DNA of 5,887 nt from CAYMRB01 sp964392615 (GTDB lineage: Bacteria > Planctomycetota > UBA8108). This document shows positions 1 through 5,865 of the stretch, piece after piece (the first letter of the stretch is position 1; the number at the start of each line of letters is the position of its first letter). The notes below the pieces were generated by a model. It saw nothing but the letters and a program-made list of their open reading frames with translations, ran no database searches and was not told the DNA's origin. Made by a program: the position numbers and the translations under genes. The stretch is taken from NCBI GenBank assembly GCA_964392615.1, contig CAYMRB010000543.1:1-5887 (forward strand), given 5' to 3'.

Positions 1-1
1 G

Positions 2-226
2 CTTGCGTCGGTGGTGCTGACCTTCGGCCAGGTGCCGCTGTTCTTCTACCTGCTCCACGTGCCTCTTCTCGTCGTCCTCGCGCACGCTTCCGGAATGCTG
101 CGGGCGGCGGGCCTGCGCGAGACGTGGCTGGCGACCGGCGCAGCCCTCGTGCTGCTCTACCCCGTCTGCGCCGTGTATCGACACGTCAAGCTGCGACGGC
201 GCTGGCGCTGGACTTCCTACCTGTAG
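2..226 (+). CDS. DUF1624 / heparan-alpha-glucosaminide N-acetyltransferase-like membrane protein, C-terminal end (partial)
   Basis: Only the last 74 residues are present; the gene begins left of the window, so no start can be given. The fragment begins with 'FGQVPLFFYLLHVPL', close to the FGxVPLFFYLLHxPL stretch near the C-terminus of DUF1624 proteins, the bacterial relatives of lysosomal heparan-alpha-glucosaminide N-acetyltransferase. Two hydrophobic segments follow (about fragment residues 8-26 and 44-58), the second ending in 'LLYPVCAVYRHVK'. The end is a basic, aromatic tail, 'LRRRWRWTSYL', matching the family's usual YPLC...K.RRR.WW.SYL ending. The protein should be an inner-membrane protein with many helices and a short cytoplasmic basic tail. 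In animals the family moves acetyl groups across a membrane to a sugar; the bacterial substrates are mostly unknown, so none is assigned. Family assignment rests on remembered motifs over a short fragment and is fairly secure. Confidence 0.8.
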   Translation, partial: LASVVLTFGQVPLFFYLLHVPLLVVLAHASGMLRAAGLRETWLATGAALVLLYPVCAVYRHVKLRRRWRWTSYL

Positions 227-351
227 GAGCGTCGAGCGTTCGAAGACGCTCCGACCCCGCTCCTCGTCTGACGCACACAGCCCGACAGCGCGACGGCCGC
301 GCCGAGCGACGCGAGAGCGAGCCCGCGGAACGCGGTCCTGTGGCGAGTCAT
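217..351 (-). CDS. Possible small lipoprotein, 44 residues
   Basis: Starting at the ATG complementary to 349-351, this reads as a textbook lipoprotein signal: basic n-region 'MTRHRTAFRG', hydrophobic core 'LALASLGAAVAL', then the lipobox L-S-G-C with the lipidated Cys at residue 25. The mature part would be only 20 residues, Arg/Ser-rich and with no other Cys. The size and a 'C...TR.GVG' start recall entericidin-type peptides, but this is too weak to name it. By my count 36 of 44 codons end in G or C, as expected for a gene in this DNA. A weak Shine-Dalgarno-like GGAAG lies 10 bases upstream (362-366 on the + strand). The gene would be divergent from the isocitrate dehydrogenase gene and overlap the last 10 bases of the membrane protein gene tail-to-tail. 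The reading frame is open to 432, but the upstream Met gives no signal peptide. Chance in GC-rich DNA remains possible. Confidence 0.35.
   Translation of the reverse strand: MTRHRTAFRGLALASLGAAVALSGCVRQTRSGVGASSNARRSYR
226..252 (+). terminator. Terminator-like hairpin at the stop codon of the membrane protein gene
   Basis: GGAGCGTC (226-233) and GACGCTCC (245-252) are perfect 8-bp complements around an 11-base loop. The stem starts on the last base of the TAG stop at 224-226. Position and GC-rich stem suit a transcription end for the + strand gene, but no T-run follows, so it is not a classic intrinsic terminator. The same bases are codons of the possible small lipoprotein gene on the other strand. 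Confidence 0.4.
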
Positions 352-425
352 GCGCGAAAATCTTCCAGATGCCCTCTGGGCAGCTCGAAACGACGGATTC
401 GGTGCCAGAGGCCGCAACTCGAGAA

Positions 426-454
426 TAGCCAAACTCGCTCCGAAACGATAGGAT
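426..454 (+). promoter_or_regulatory. Candidate sigma70-type promoter for icd
   Basis: TAGCCA (426-431) and TAGGAT (449-454) each match four of six bases of the -35 and -10 consensus, with an ideal 17-base spacer. Transcription would start near 461, giving a leader of about 45 bases before the GTG at 505. It is the best pair I found by eye in 352-504, but two partial matches are modest evidence, and the organism's own consensus is unknown. Confidence 0.3.
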
Positions 455-488
455 ACGCGCCTTTACACGGTCCGCGAGAGTACTTTTC

Positions 489-495
489 AGGGAGG
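489..495 (+). promoter_or_regulatory. Ribosome binding site that fixes the icd GTG start
   Basis: AGGGAGG (489-495), within a longer purine run to 496, is a strong Shine-Dalgarno sequence about 8-9 bases before the GTG at 505-507. It decides the start: the frame stays open upstream to 124, but residues from there are unlike the family and overlap the preceding gene. Confidence 0.85.
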
Positions 496-504
496 GTTTC
501 GAGA

Positions 505-1734
505 GTGAGCAAGATCAAGGTAGTCGGTCCGATCGTCGAGCTCGACGGCGACGAGATGACCCGGATCATCTGGGCGAAGATCAAAGACAAGCTTCTGCTG
601 CCCTACCTCGACGTCGACCTCCTCTACTACGATCTGTCGATCCAGAAGCGCGACGAGACGGACGATCAGATCACCCTCGACGCCGCGAAGGCGATCAAGG
701 AGCACAAGGTCGGTGTCAAGTGCGCGACGATCACTCCCGACGAGGATCGGGTCGAGGAGTTCGGGCTCAAGAAGATGTGGCGTAGCCCGAACGGCACGAT
801 CCGCAACTACCTCGGCGGCACGGTATTCCGCGCGCCGATCGTAACGAGCAATGTGCCGCGGCTCGTGCCCGCGTGGACGAAGCCGATCGTCGTCGGCCGT
901 CACGCGCACGCCGATCAGTATCGCGCGACCGACGTGAAGATCCCCGGCAAGGGCACGCTCAAGATGACCTTCGAGCCCGCCGACGGCGGCGAGGGCCAGG
1001 AGTGGACCGTCAACGAATTCGACGGTGCCGGTATCGCGATGGGCATGTACAACACCGACGCCTCCATCCGCGACTTCGCCCGCAGTTGCTTCAATTATGG
1101 CCTCATGCTCGGTTTCCCGGTCTACCTGAGCACGAAGAACACCATTCTGAAGACGTACGACGGCCGCTTCCGCGACCTCTTCCAGGAGGTCTTCGACGCC
1201 GAGTTCACCGACCAGTTCAAGGACGCGAACTTGACCTACGAGCACCGCCTGATCGACGACATGGTCGCGCAGGTGCTGAAGTGGGAAGGCGGCATCGTCT
1301 GGGCGTGCAAGAACTACGACGGCGACGTGCAGTCCGACACGGTCGCGCAGGGCTTCGGCTCGCTCGGCCTCATGACGTCGGTGCTCATGTGTCCCGATGG
1401 CGAGACCATCGAGGCCGAGGCCGCGCACGGCACGGTGACGCGTCACTACCGCGAGCACCAGAAGGGCAACCCGACCAGCACGAACCCGGTGGCGAGCATA
1501 TTCGCTTGGACGCGCGGCCTCGCGCACCGTGGCAAGCTCGACGGTACGCCGGAAGTGACCGAGTTCGCTCACAAGGTCGAGAAGGCGTGCGTCGACACGA
1601 TCGAGTCGGGCACGATCACCAAGGATCTCGCGGTCGCGATCCACAGGACGACCCGCCCGCCGGAGGGATCGTTCGTCGTCACCGACGACTTCCTCGACGG
1701 GATCGAGGCGACGCTGCGCAACGCGATGGCGTAG
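505..1734 (+). CDS. icd: NADP-dependent isocitrate dehydrogenase, eukaryote-like homodimeric type (EC 1.1.1.42)
   Basis: A complete 409-residue enzyme that oxidatively decarboxylates isocitrate to 2-oxoglutarate while reducing NADP+, a cytoplasmic TCA-cycle step. It aligns with human IDH1 (414 residues, from memory) almost throughout. 'ELDGDEMTRIIW' lies near the N-terminus (12-23). Substrate-binding positions are present: Thr77, Ser94 in 'MWRSPNGTIRN', Arg100, Arg109, Arg132 in 'GRHAHADQYR' and Tyr139. Lys211 in 'LSTKNTIL' matches the catalytic Lys212 of IDH1. The metal ligands are Asp251 ('RLIDDMVAQ') and Asp274/Asp278 ('NYDGDVQSD'). The NADP-binding segment 'AEAAHGTVTRHYR' holds Arg313-His314, and Asn327 follows in 'TSTNPVASIFAWTRGL'. 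All key residues are intact, so it should be active. This is not the Escherichia coli Icd type. The GTG start has a strong ribosome binding site, and 'VSKIKVVGPIVELDGDE' is the usual N-terminus. It stands as a single gene, convergent with the large gene to the right. Confidence 0.97.
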   Translation: MSKIKVVGPIVELDGDEMTRIIWAKIKDKLLLPYLDVDLLYYDLSIQKRDETDDQITLDAAKAIKEHKVGVKCATITPDEDRVEEFGLKKMWRSPNGTIRNYLGGTVFRAPIVTSNVPRLVPAWTKPIVVGRHAHADQYRATDVKIPGKGTLKMTFEPADGGEGQEWTVNEFDGAGIAMGMYNTDASIRDFARSCFNYGLMLGFPVYLSTKNTILKTYDGRFRDLFQEVFDAEFTDQFKDANLTYEHRLIDDMVAQVLKWEGGIVWACKNYDGDVQSDTVAQGFGSLGLMTSVLMCPDGETIEAEAAHGTVTRHYREHQKGNPTSTNPVASIFAWTRGLAHRGKLDGTPEVTEFAHKVEKACVDTIESGTITKDLAVAIHRTTRPPEGSFVVTDDFLDGIEATLRNAMA

Positions 1735-1742
1735 CGAATCGA

Positions 1743-1780
1743 GTCCGGCGCTCCGAGGTCATCGCCGCGGAGCGCCGGAC
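1743..1780. terminator. Bidirectional terminator hairpin between convergent genes
   Basis: GTCCGGCGCTCCG (1743-1755) and CGGAGCGCCGGAC (1768-1780) are perfect 13-bp complements around a 12-base loop. The hairpin lies 8 bases after the icd stop (1732-1734) and 8 bases after the stop of the large minus-strand gene (1789-1791), filling the 54-base gap. No T-run follows on either strand, common in GC-rich genomes, so termination may rest on stem stability or a factor. Placement and perfection make a shared terminator the simplest reading. Confidence 0.72.
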
Positions 1781-1788
1781 CCGTTCGA

Positions 1789-4700
1789 TCACTCCGCCGG
1801 TGCGCAGGTCGACACTTCGCACGCGGCCGGATCCACGGCGCCACACTCCCCGGGCCCCGGCGCCGGGATCGGATCCGGCGCGCCGCGGAACAGGTAGTTC
1901 AGCAGGAAGACCGCGTCGCTGAGGTTGATCTCGGCGCTGGCGTCGACGTCGCACGCCTCGAGACACGACGGCGGTTCCGCGCCGCGGAACAGGTAATCCA
2001 GGATCGCTACCGCATCCGTCAGAAGCGGCGTGCCGTCGGCGTCGCAGTCTCCGCGGCTGAACCAGCTCGACGCGGGCGTGATGCCCTCGATCCGCCCCGG
2101 CGTGCCACCGAAGTCTTCCGAGCTGCGCCATGCCGTCGCGGGGTCGTTGTCGCGATCCGGCTCGACGTCGGTCAGCTCGAGGCTGTAGCCGAGCCCGTCC
2201 GGCCGCACCGGCCACGGCGGGTCGTTGCGGTAGCGCAGCAAGTCGACCGTCGCGGGATGCCCGGGGCCGACGTCCTTGACGCGCAGGATCTCACCGGCGT
2301 TGTCCAGATTGCCGGGGTACGGCCCGATCGCGCGGATCGACGCGCCATTGCGCAGCTCGAACGTGACCGGATCCTTGACGACGCAGAAGATCTCGTCCTC
2401 CGCGACCGTCGTGCCCTCGGGGAACACGAACTCCTGGCGCGTGCCGTCACCGAGCGTCGCTCCGAGGCCTTCGATCGTCCAGCCGCTGATGTCGATCGGT
2501 CCGCCGCTGTTGTTCCACAGCTCGAGGAACTCGGCGTCCGAACTGCCCACGGGGTTGTACATCACCTCGGTGATCTTCAGCCGATCGTGGCCGCCGAAAC
2601 CTTCCGTGGTCTGCAGGTAGCGGAGCAGGTAGTCGCGGCGGATGCGGATGTGATTGCGCACGCGGTCGAGGTTCGGGTCGAACGCCGCCGGCGCGTTGCG
2701 GTCGTTCGGGGAAGCCGCCGACCGCCCCCACACGGCGATGTCGCGCAGCTGCTCGTCCCACAGGAGATCGCGGAGCTCGACGATACGATCCTCGTAGAGC
2801 TCCGACGTGTACTTCTCGTGGAGAGCGTCCCAGAGACGCACGATCAGCGCGCGGCGATAGTGCGCCCCAGCCCGCGAGAAGAACCTGTCGAGCAGGTGAT
2901 TGCCGGCGCCACCGCCGCGGAACGACGTCGTGTACCACGGCGTGATCCCGGGGTTGTCCATCAGGTCGTTGAGGACACCGCGGTTGTTGCCATCCCAGCG
3001 CTTGCCGTACGTGAGATCCATGTCCCACGTGATCGGCATCCACTTGCCGCGCTCGGTGTCGTGGTACAGGTAGTGATTCTTGTGCGGGTAGTCGCGGTTG
3101 TTCGGAAGCACCTGCGCCGCCTGGTAGTCGACGATCGCGTCCTCGTCGGTGTTCGTGCTGAAGAACTCGACGAGATCGTCGGGAGTCCGCGCGTCGTGCA
3201 GTCCGTCGAGGAATTCCTCGAGGTCGGAAAAGTCGCCGTCCTCGTTCGTCTTCTTCTCGTACGAGCTGCGCACGTTGCCGGTCGTGCCGTCGCGCTCCTC
3301 GCGCGACGCGACGGCCTTGTAGAGGTTGCCGTCGGGATTCAGGTCGTTGCGTGCGAGAAAGCGGTGGTCGGGGTGCTCCATCGCGGCGTAGAGCCCGAAG
3401 TACCGCCCCTCGGCGTGCAGACGCACGTAGTAGTGGAAGCAGTACGGACTCGCCATCGAGTCGAAGTTCTCCCACGCCATGCGCTCGCGGATCAGGCTCT
3501 TGTCCGTGTAGAGGCTCTGGAGGTTGATCTTGCGCACGCCGCGATACTCGCGACCGCGAAGGAACTTCACCTTGAGGAACTTCTTGATCACGTTGCCGTC
3601 GCCGCAGACGGACTGTCCGCGACGCCGGACGCCGACGTTGAACCAGAGGTCGCCCCGATACGCAAAGGATGCGGGTCGATACGTCGCGCAATTGAGCGCC
3701 GCGACGAACGACCGCGGGTTTACCGCGCCGGGAAACATGAGCGAGTACACCGGCAGGTTCGAGTCCGGCTGCTCGTCGTTGACGTAGTAGCCGTACACGC
3801 CGGTCGGGTCGTTGAACGCCGGAAACTCGCGCACGCCGGTCGTCGAGGAAGACGCGACGACGCGGAACGTGACCTGGCTGTCGTGAGCCTGCGGAGGCAC
3901 CTCGACGCCCCAGATGCCGTCCCCGGCCGCTCCGTCTCCCGCCAAGCCGTCATCGAGCATCTCGAGCTCGAACGACTCGCCCTCGAAGATCGTGACCTGG
4001 AGCGTCACTCGGTCGACGCCCTCGCCGCGCACGCGAGCGCTGACGGACACCGCGTTCTCGGACGTCGGCTCGCGCGGAGATCGCCCGATCTGATCGACGA
4101 ACGGCGGCACCGAGTCCGCGCGGGCGCCGTTGGGCGCGCCTGGGCTGGCGATCTCGCCGAGGCCGCGGACGTAGTAGAGGCCGCGAGACGGCGACGCTCC
4201 GGACAGCCGCACCGTCAGGCGATCGTTCCCGCTCAACAGGCGGTACGAGAATCGCATGTGATAGGTCAGGTCCGTCGCGCGATCGAGCGGATCCGGCGTC
4301 TCGAGAGACACGCCGTTCGTCCGTCCGCTACCGCGCGCGGTAGCGATCAGGTGAAGCGCGCCGCTGCCGTCGGGGCCCTGCCCTTCCGCCCACGCGCTCG
4401 TCTCGTGCGAGCCGCGAGCGAGCCACGGATCGAGGCCCGTGTCGAACGTGCCGTTCGGAAGCAACTCCGGGCCTGGCACGCCCTCATCGTCGAGAAGCCG
4501 CAGCGAGAAGTCATCGAGGAGCAGCTCCCCCGCTTCGGCGAGATAGACGTAGACGCGGTCGCTCGTCGCGCGGCCGAACAGGTCGATCGTCGTCCATTCG
4601 TCGCCACCCGAAACCTGGCTGACGTCCCAGCTGGCGGGATCGTCGGACGGCGCCGTCGCGACGATCTTCTCCAACCCGTGACCGAGGCCATCCGCCGCGA

Positions 4701-5628
4701 CCGGCCAATCTCCCTTGTCGCGATAGCGGACCGAATCGGCAAGGGCACCGGCCGCGTCGACCAGCGTGATCCGCTCGCCGTCATTCGACAGCTGGCCCGA
4801 GAAATCGCCGACGGCGTTCTCGACGCCGAACTGCTCGACGACGGCTTGACGGTTGCTGCAGACCGCGACGAACGCGCCCGGCTCGAGAACGAAGTCGCTC
4901 GCGAAGACGAAGTCGATCCCCTGCGTGAACCGCCAGCCGAGCAGGTTCACCGCGGCGTCGCCGGTATTGACGAGCTCGACGAACTCGATCTCTTCGACGA
5001 TTTCGAGCTCGTGATAGAAGATCTCGTTGATCGCGATTGTCGGCGCGGGAAGCGGCGGCGGCGGACACTCCTCGCGCCCGTTCGCCGCGAGCGGGGTCGG
5101 TTCACCACCGACGCGCGCGATCCAGTTCGCCGGATTCTCCGACGGGGACTCGGCGCACAGGCGCTCGAGCGACGGGCCACCGCCATCGGCCAGCTCGCCC
5201 CACGGCGGATCGTCGTCGAAGCGGACCTCGTCCACGATCGACCCGCTCGCGTCGACGAGCGCGAGGGTCTCGCCACCGTTGGACAGCGAGCCGAAGAACT
5301 CGCCGTCGAGATCCTCGAGCGCGAGCCCGAACCGCAGCGCGAGGGAAGCGCGATCCTTGCAGACCACGCGGTATCCGCCCGCGCGGATCACCGAGCCAGG
5401 GGCGAACTCGAAGCGCACTCCGTTGCCGAACGACCAGCCGCTGAGGTCGATGTCCTCCGGCGTCGGATTGAAGAGCTCGACGAACTCGAGCGTGCCGCCC
5501 TCCGGCGGATGGTAGTGGATCTCATGGAGCACGACAGCCGCGAGCGGTCGAACAGCTCCGACGATCACCACGAGAAGCGCAAACGCCAACACGCGGCATG
5601 CCTTCAGCGGCTTCCAGACACCTGACAT
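1789..5628 (-). CDS. Secreted lamin-tail / CotH kinase-like multidomain protein with dockerin-like C-terminus
   Basis: 1279 residues. Residues 1-31 form a Sec signal peptide (basic 'WKPLKACR', core 'VLAFALLVVIVGAV', likely cleavage after 'PLAA'). Lamin-tail domains lie at about 32-172 ('VVLHEIHYHP...EFVELFN...DLSGW'), 197-337 ('IAINEIFYHE...EFVELVN...LLGW') and 1016-1182 ('LKITEVMYNP...EFLELWN...DISGW'). Each ends in a related V/LRY/F..D..PW....DG.G.SLE motif. About 342-487 looks like a carbohydrate-binding-type beta-sandwich ('NGTFDTGLDPW' at 392-402). About 526-594 is Ig-like, with DDGxxGDGxxGDG. A CotH domain spans about 626-1006: 'IKKFLKVKF', 'LYTDKSLIRERM' (706-717), 'FGLYAAMEH' (744-752), 'NNRDYPHKNHYLYHD' (843-857) and 'PITWDMDLTYG' (865-875). 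Residues 1189-1279 are a dockerin-like tail. In Bacillus and Mucorales, CotH proteins are spore-surface proteins; bacterial CotH phosphorylates coat proteins. Here the acidic motif residues are kept, so extracytoplasmic kinase activity is plausible, with unknown substrate. No partner gene is adjacent. Confidence 0.95.
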   Translation of the reverse strand: MSGVWKPLKACRVLAFALLVVIVGAVRPLAAVVLHEIHYHPPEGGTLEFVELFNPTPEDIDLSGWSFGNGVRFEFAPGSVIRAGGYRVVCKDRASLALRFGLALEDLDGEFFGSLSNGGETLALVDASGSIVDEVRFDDDPPWGELADGGGPSLERLCAESPSENPANWIARVGGEPTPLAANGREECPPPPLPAPTIAINEIFYHELEIVEEIEFVELVNTGDAAVNLLGWRFTQGIDFVFASDFVLEPGAFVAVCSNRQAVVEQFGVENAVGDFSGQLSNDGERITLVDAAGALADSVRYRDKGDWPVAADGLGHGLEKIVATAPSDDPASWDVSQVSGGDEWTTIDLFGRATSDRVYVYLAEAGELLLDDFSLRLLDDEGVPGPELLPNGTFDTGLDPWLARGSHETSAWAEGQGPDGSGALHLIATARGSGRTNGVSLETPDPLDRATDLTYHMRFSYRLLSGNDRLTVRLSGASPSRGLYYVRGLGEIASPGAPNGARADSVPPFVDQIGRSPREPTSENAVSVSARVRGEGVDRVTLQVTIFEGESFELEMLDDGLAGDGAAGDGIWGVEVPPQAHDSQVTFRVVASSSTTGVREFPAFNDPTGVYGYYVNDEQPDSNLPVYSLMFPGAVNPRSFVAALNCATYRPASFAYRGDLWFNVGVRRRGQSVCGDGNVIKKFLKVKFLRGREYRGVRKINLQSLYTDKSLIRERMAWENFDSMASPYCFHYYVRLHAEGRYFGLYAAMEHPDHRFLARNDLNPDGNLYKAVASREERDGTTGNVRSSYEKKTNEDGDFSDLEEFLDGLHDARTPDDLVEFFSTNTDEDAIVDYQAAQVLPNNRDYPHKNHYLYHDTERGKWMPITWDMDLTYGKRWDGNNRGVLNDLMDNPGITPWYTTSFRGGGAGNHLLDRFFSRAGAHYRRALIVRLWDALHEKYTSELYEDRIVELRDLLWDEQLRDIAVWGRSAASPNDRNAPAAFDPNLDRVRNHIRIRRDYLLRYLQTTEGFGGHDRLKITEVMYNPVGSSDAEFLELWNNSGGPIDISGWTIEGLGATLGDGTRQEFVFPEGTTVAEDEIFCVVKDPVTFELRNGASIRAIGPYPGNLDNAGEILRVKDVGPGHPATVDLLRYRNDPPWPVRPDGLGYSLELTDVEPDRDNDPATAWRSSEDFGGTPGRIEGITPASSWFSRGDCDADGTPLLTDAVAILDYLFRGAEPPSCLEACDVDASAEINLSDAVFLLNYLFRGAPDPIPAPGPGECGAVDPAACEVSTCAPAE
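1879..1995 (-). repeat. Dockerin-like tandem repeat, with an 18-bp exact DNA repeat
   Basis: CGCGCCGCGGAACAGGTA occurs at 1879-1896 and again at 1978-1995, a 99-base period. Read on the minus strand it encodes 'YLFRGA' in both units. The protein repeat is therefore 33 residues: an EF-hand-like loop, then a helix ending in 'YLFRGA'. In the first loop Asp1194, Asp1196, Asp1198 and Asp1205 fill positions 1, 3, 5 and 12. In the second, Asp1227, Asp1229, Ser1231 and Asp1238 do. The second lacks the usual Gly at position 6. This marks an internal duplication of a calcium-binding-like unit. Confidence 0.65.
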
Positions 5629-5632
5629 CGAG

Positions 5633-5638
5633 ACCTCC
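5633..5638 (-). promoter_or_regulatory. Ribosome binding site that decides the start of the CotH/lamin-tail gene
   Basis: On the minus strand GGAGGT (complement of 5633-5638) lies four bases before the ATG at 5628-5626. It is a perfect Shine-Dalgarno match at slightly short spacing. The in-frame ATG at 5640 overlaps this site and has only a G-run directly against it. The in-frame ATG at 5721 would add 31 residues before a signal peptide. The start at 5628 gives a standard secretion signal and is preferred. Confidence 0.75.
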
Positions 5639-5715
5639 ATCCCCCGTTCTTGTCCGCGTACGCTGATCAGCCCAGCGGCGTTGAGCTGCCGCGAAACGGT
5701 CAGCTCCAACTCCGC

Positions 5716-5781
5716 GGGCATGGGCTGCCGGCCGAACGACGTCGAGGGCCGCCGCGCCGACCTCCCGGCCAGCTCATGCCC
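5716..5781. repeat. Imperfect inverted repeat upstream of the CotH/lamin-tail gene
   Basis: GGGCATGGGCTGCCGG (5716-5731) is mirrored by the complement of 5765-5781, GGGCATGAGCTGGCCGG. Arms match except for one G/A difference and one extra base, with about 33 bases between them. It lies roughly 90-150 bases before the start codon at 5628, so it could be a protein-binding site or a leader RNA stem. GC-rich DNA forms such repeats by chance fairly often. Confidence 0.35.
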
Positions 5782-5783
5782 CC

Positions 5784-5813
5784 ATTATGCCGCCCCGAGC
5801 CGTCCGAACGGAA
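5784..5813 (-). promoter_or_regulatory. Weak candidate promoter for the CotH/lamin-tail gene
   Basis: On the minus strand CATAAT (5789-5784) matches five of six bases of the -10 consensus and stands out in very GC-rich DNA. The hexamer 18 bases upstream, TTCCGT (5813-5808), is a poor -35 match. A near-palindrome, CCGTCCGAACGG (5800-5811), covers this -35 region and might be an operator. Transcription from here would leave a leader of about 150 bases, including the left arm and loop of the inverted repeat at 5716-5781. Confidence 0.2.
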
Positions 5814-5842
5814 GCGCGCGGTTCGGCCGGGGCATCGCGGTA

Positions 5843-5865
5843 GGGACCCCGGTCGCCCGGGGCCC
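5843..5865. other. Very GC-rich hairpin near the right edge
   Basis: CCCCGG (5847-5852) and CCGGGG (5857-5862) pair around a TCGC loop. The stem extends by GGG (5843-5845) with CCC (5863-5865) after one bulged A. It could end a leftward transcript entering from the right, but no T-run follows and no gene is identifiable in the last 75 bases. The rest of 5629-5887 shows nothing beyond the sites listed. Confidence 0.35.

Noticed and set aside
365..382. Two overlapping, mutually exclusive short hairpins (CCAGA/TCTGG and TGCCC/GGGCA) between the divergent genes, resembling a switch
   Set aside because: The stems are only 5 bp each, with no downstream element they would control. This is easily chance in GC-rich DNA.
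462..467. TTTACA as a -35 element for icd
   Set aside because: It matches five of six bases, but no acceptable -10 hexamer lies 15-19 bases downstream, and a start there would fall on the ribosome binding site.
124..504. Upstream extension of the isocitrate dehydrogenase frame, giving a 536-residue product
   Set aside because: The added 127 residues are unlike the family, overlap the preceding membrane protein gene and lack a ribosome binding site. The GTG at 505 has a strong one and gives the family's normal N-terminus.
487..1644. 385-residue open frame on the minus strand across icd
   Set aside because: It lies antisense to a clearly conserved enzyme. The sequence is low-complexity, rich in Arg, Val, Asp and Leu, as expected from the complement of GC-biased codons, and shows no domain.
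2257..5625. 1122-residue open frame on the plus strand across the large secreted protein gene
   Set aside because: The minus strand encodes recognisable lamin-tail and CotH motifs over the whole stretch. The plus frame is an Arg/Val/Asp/Ala-rich shadow without motifs, a known effect of GC-rich third positions.
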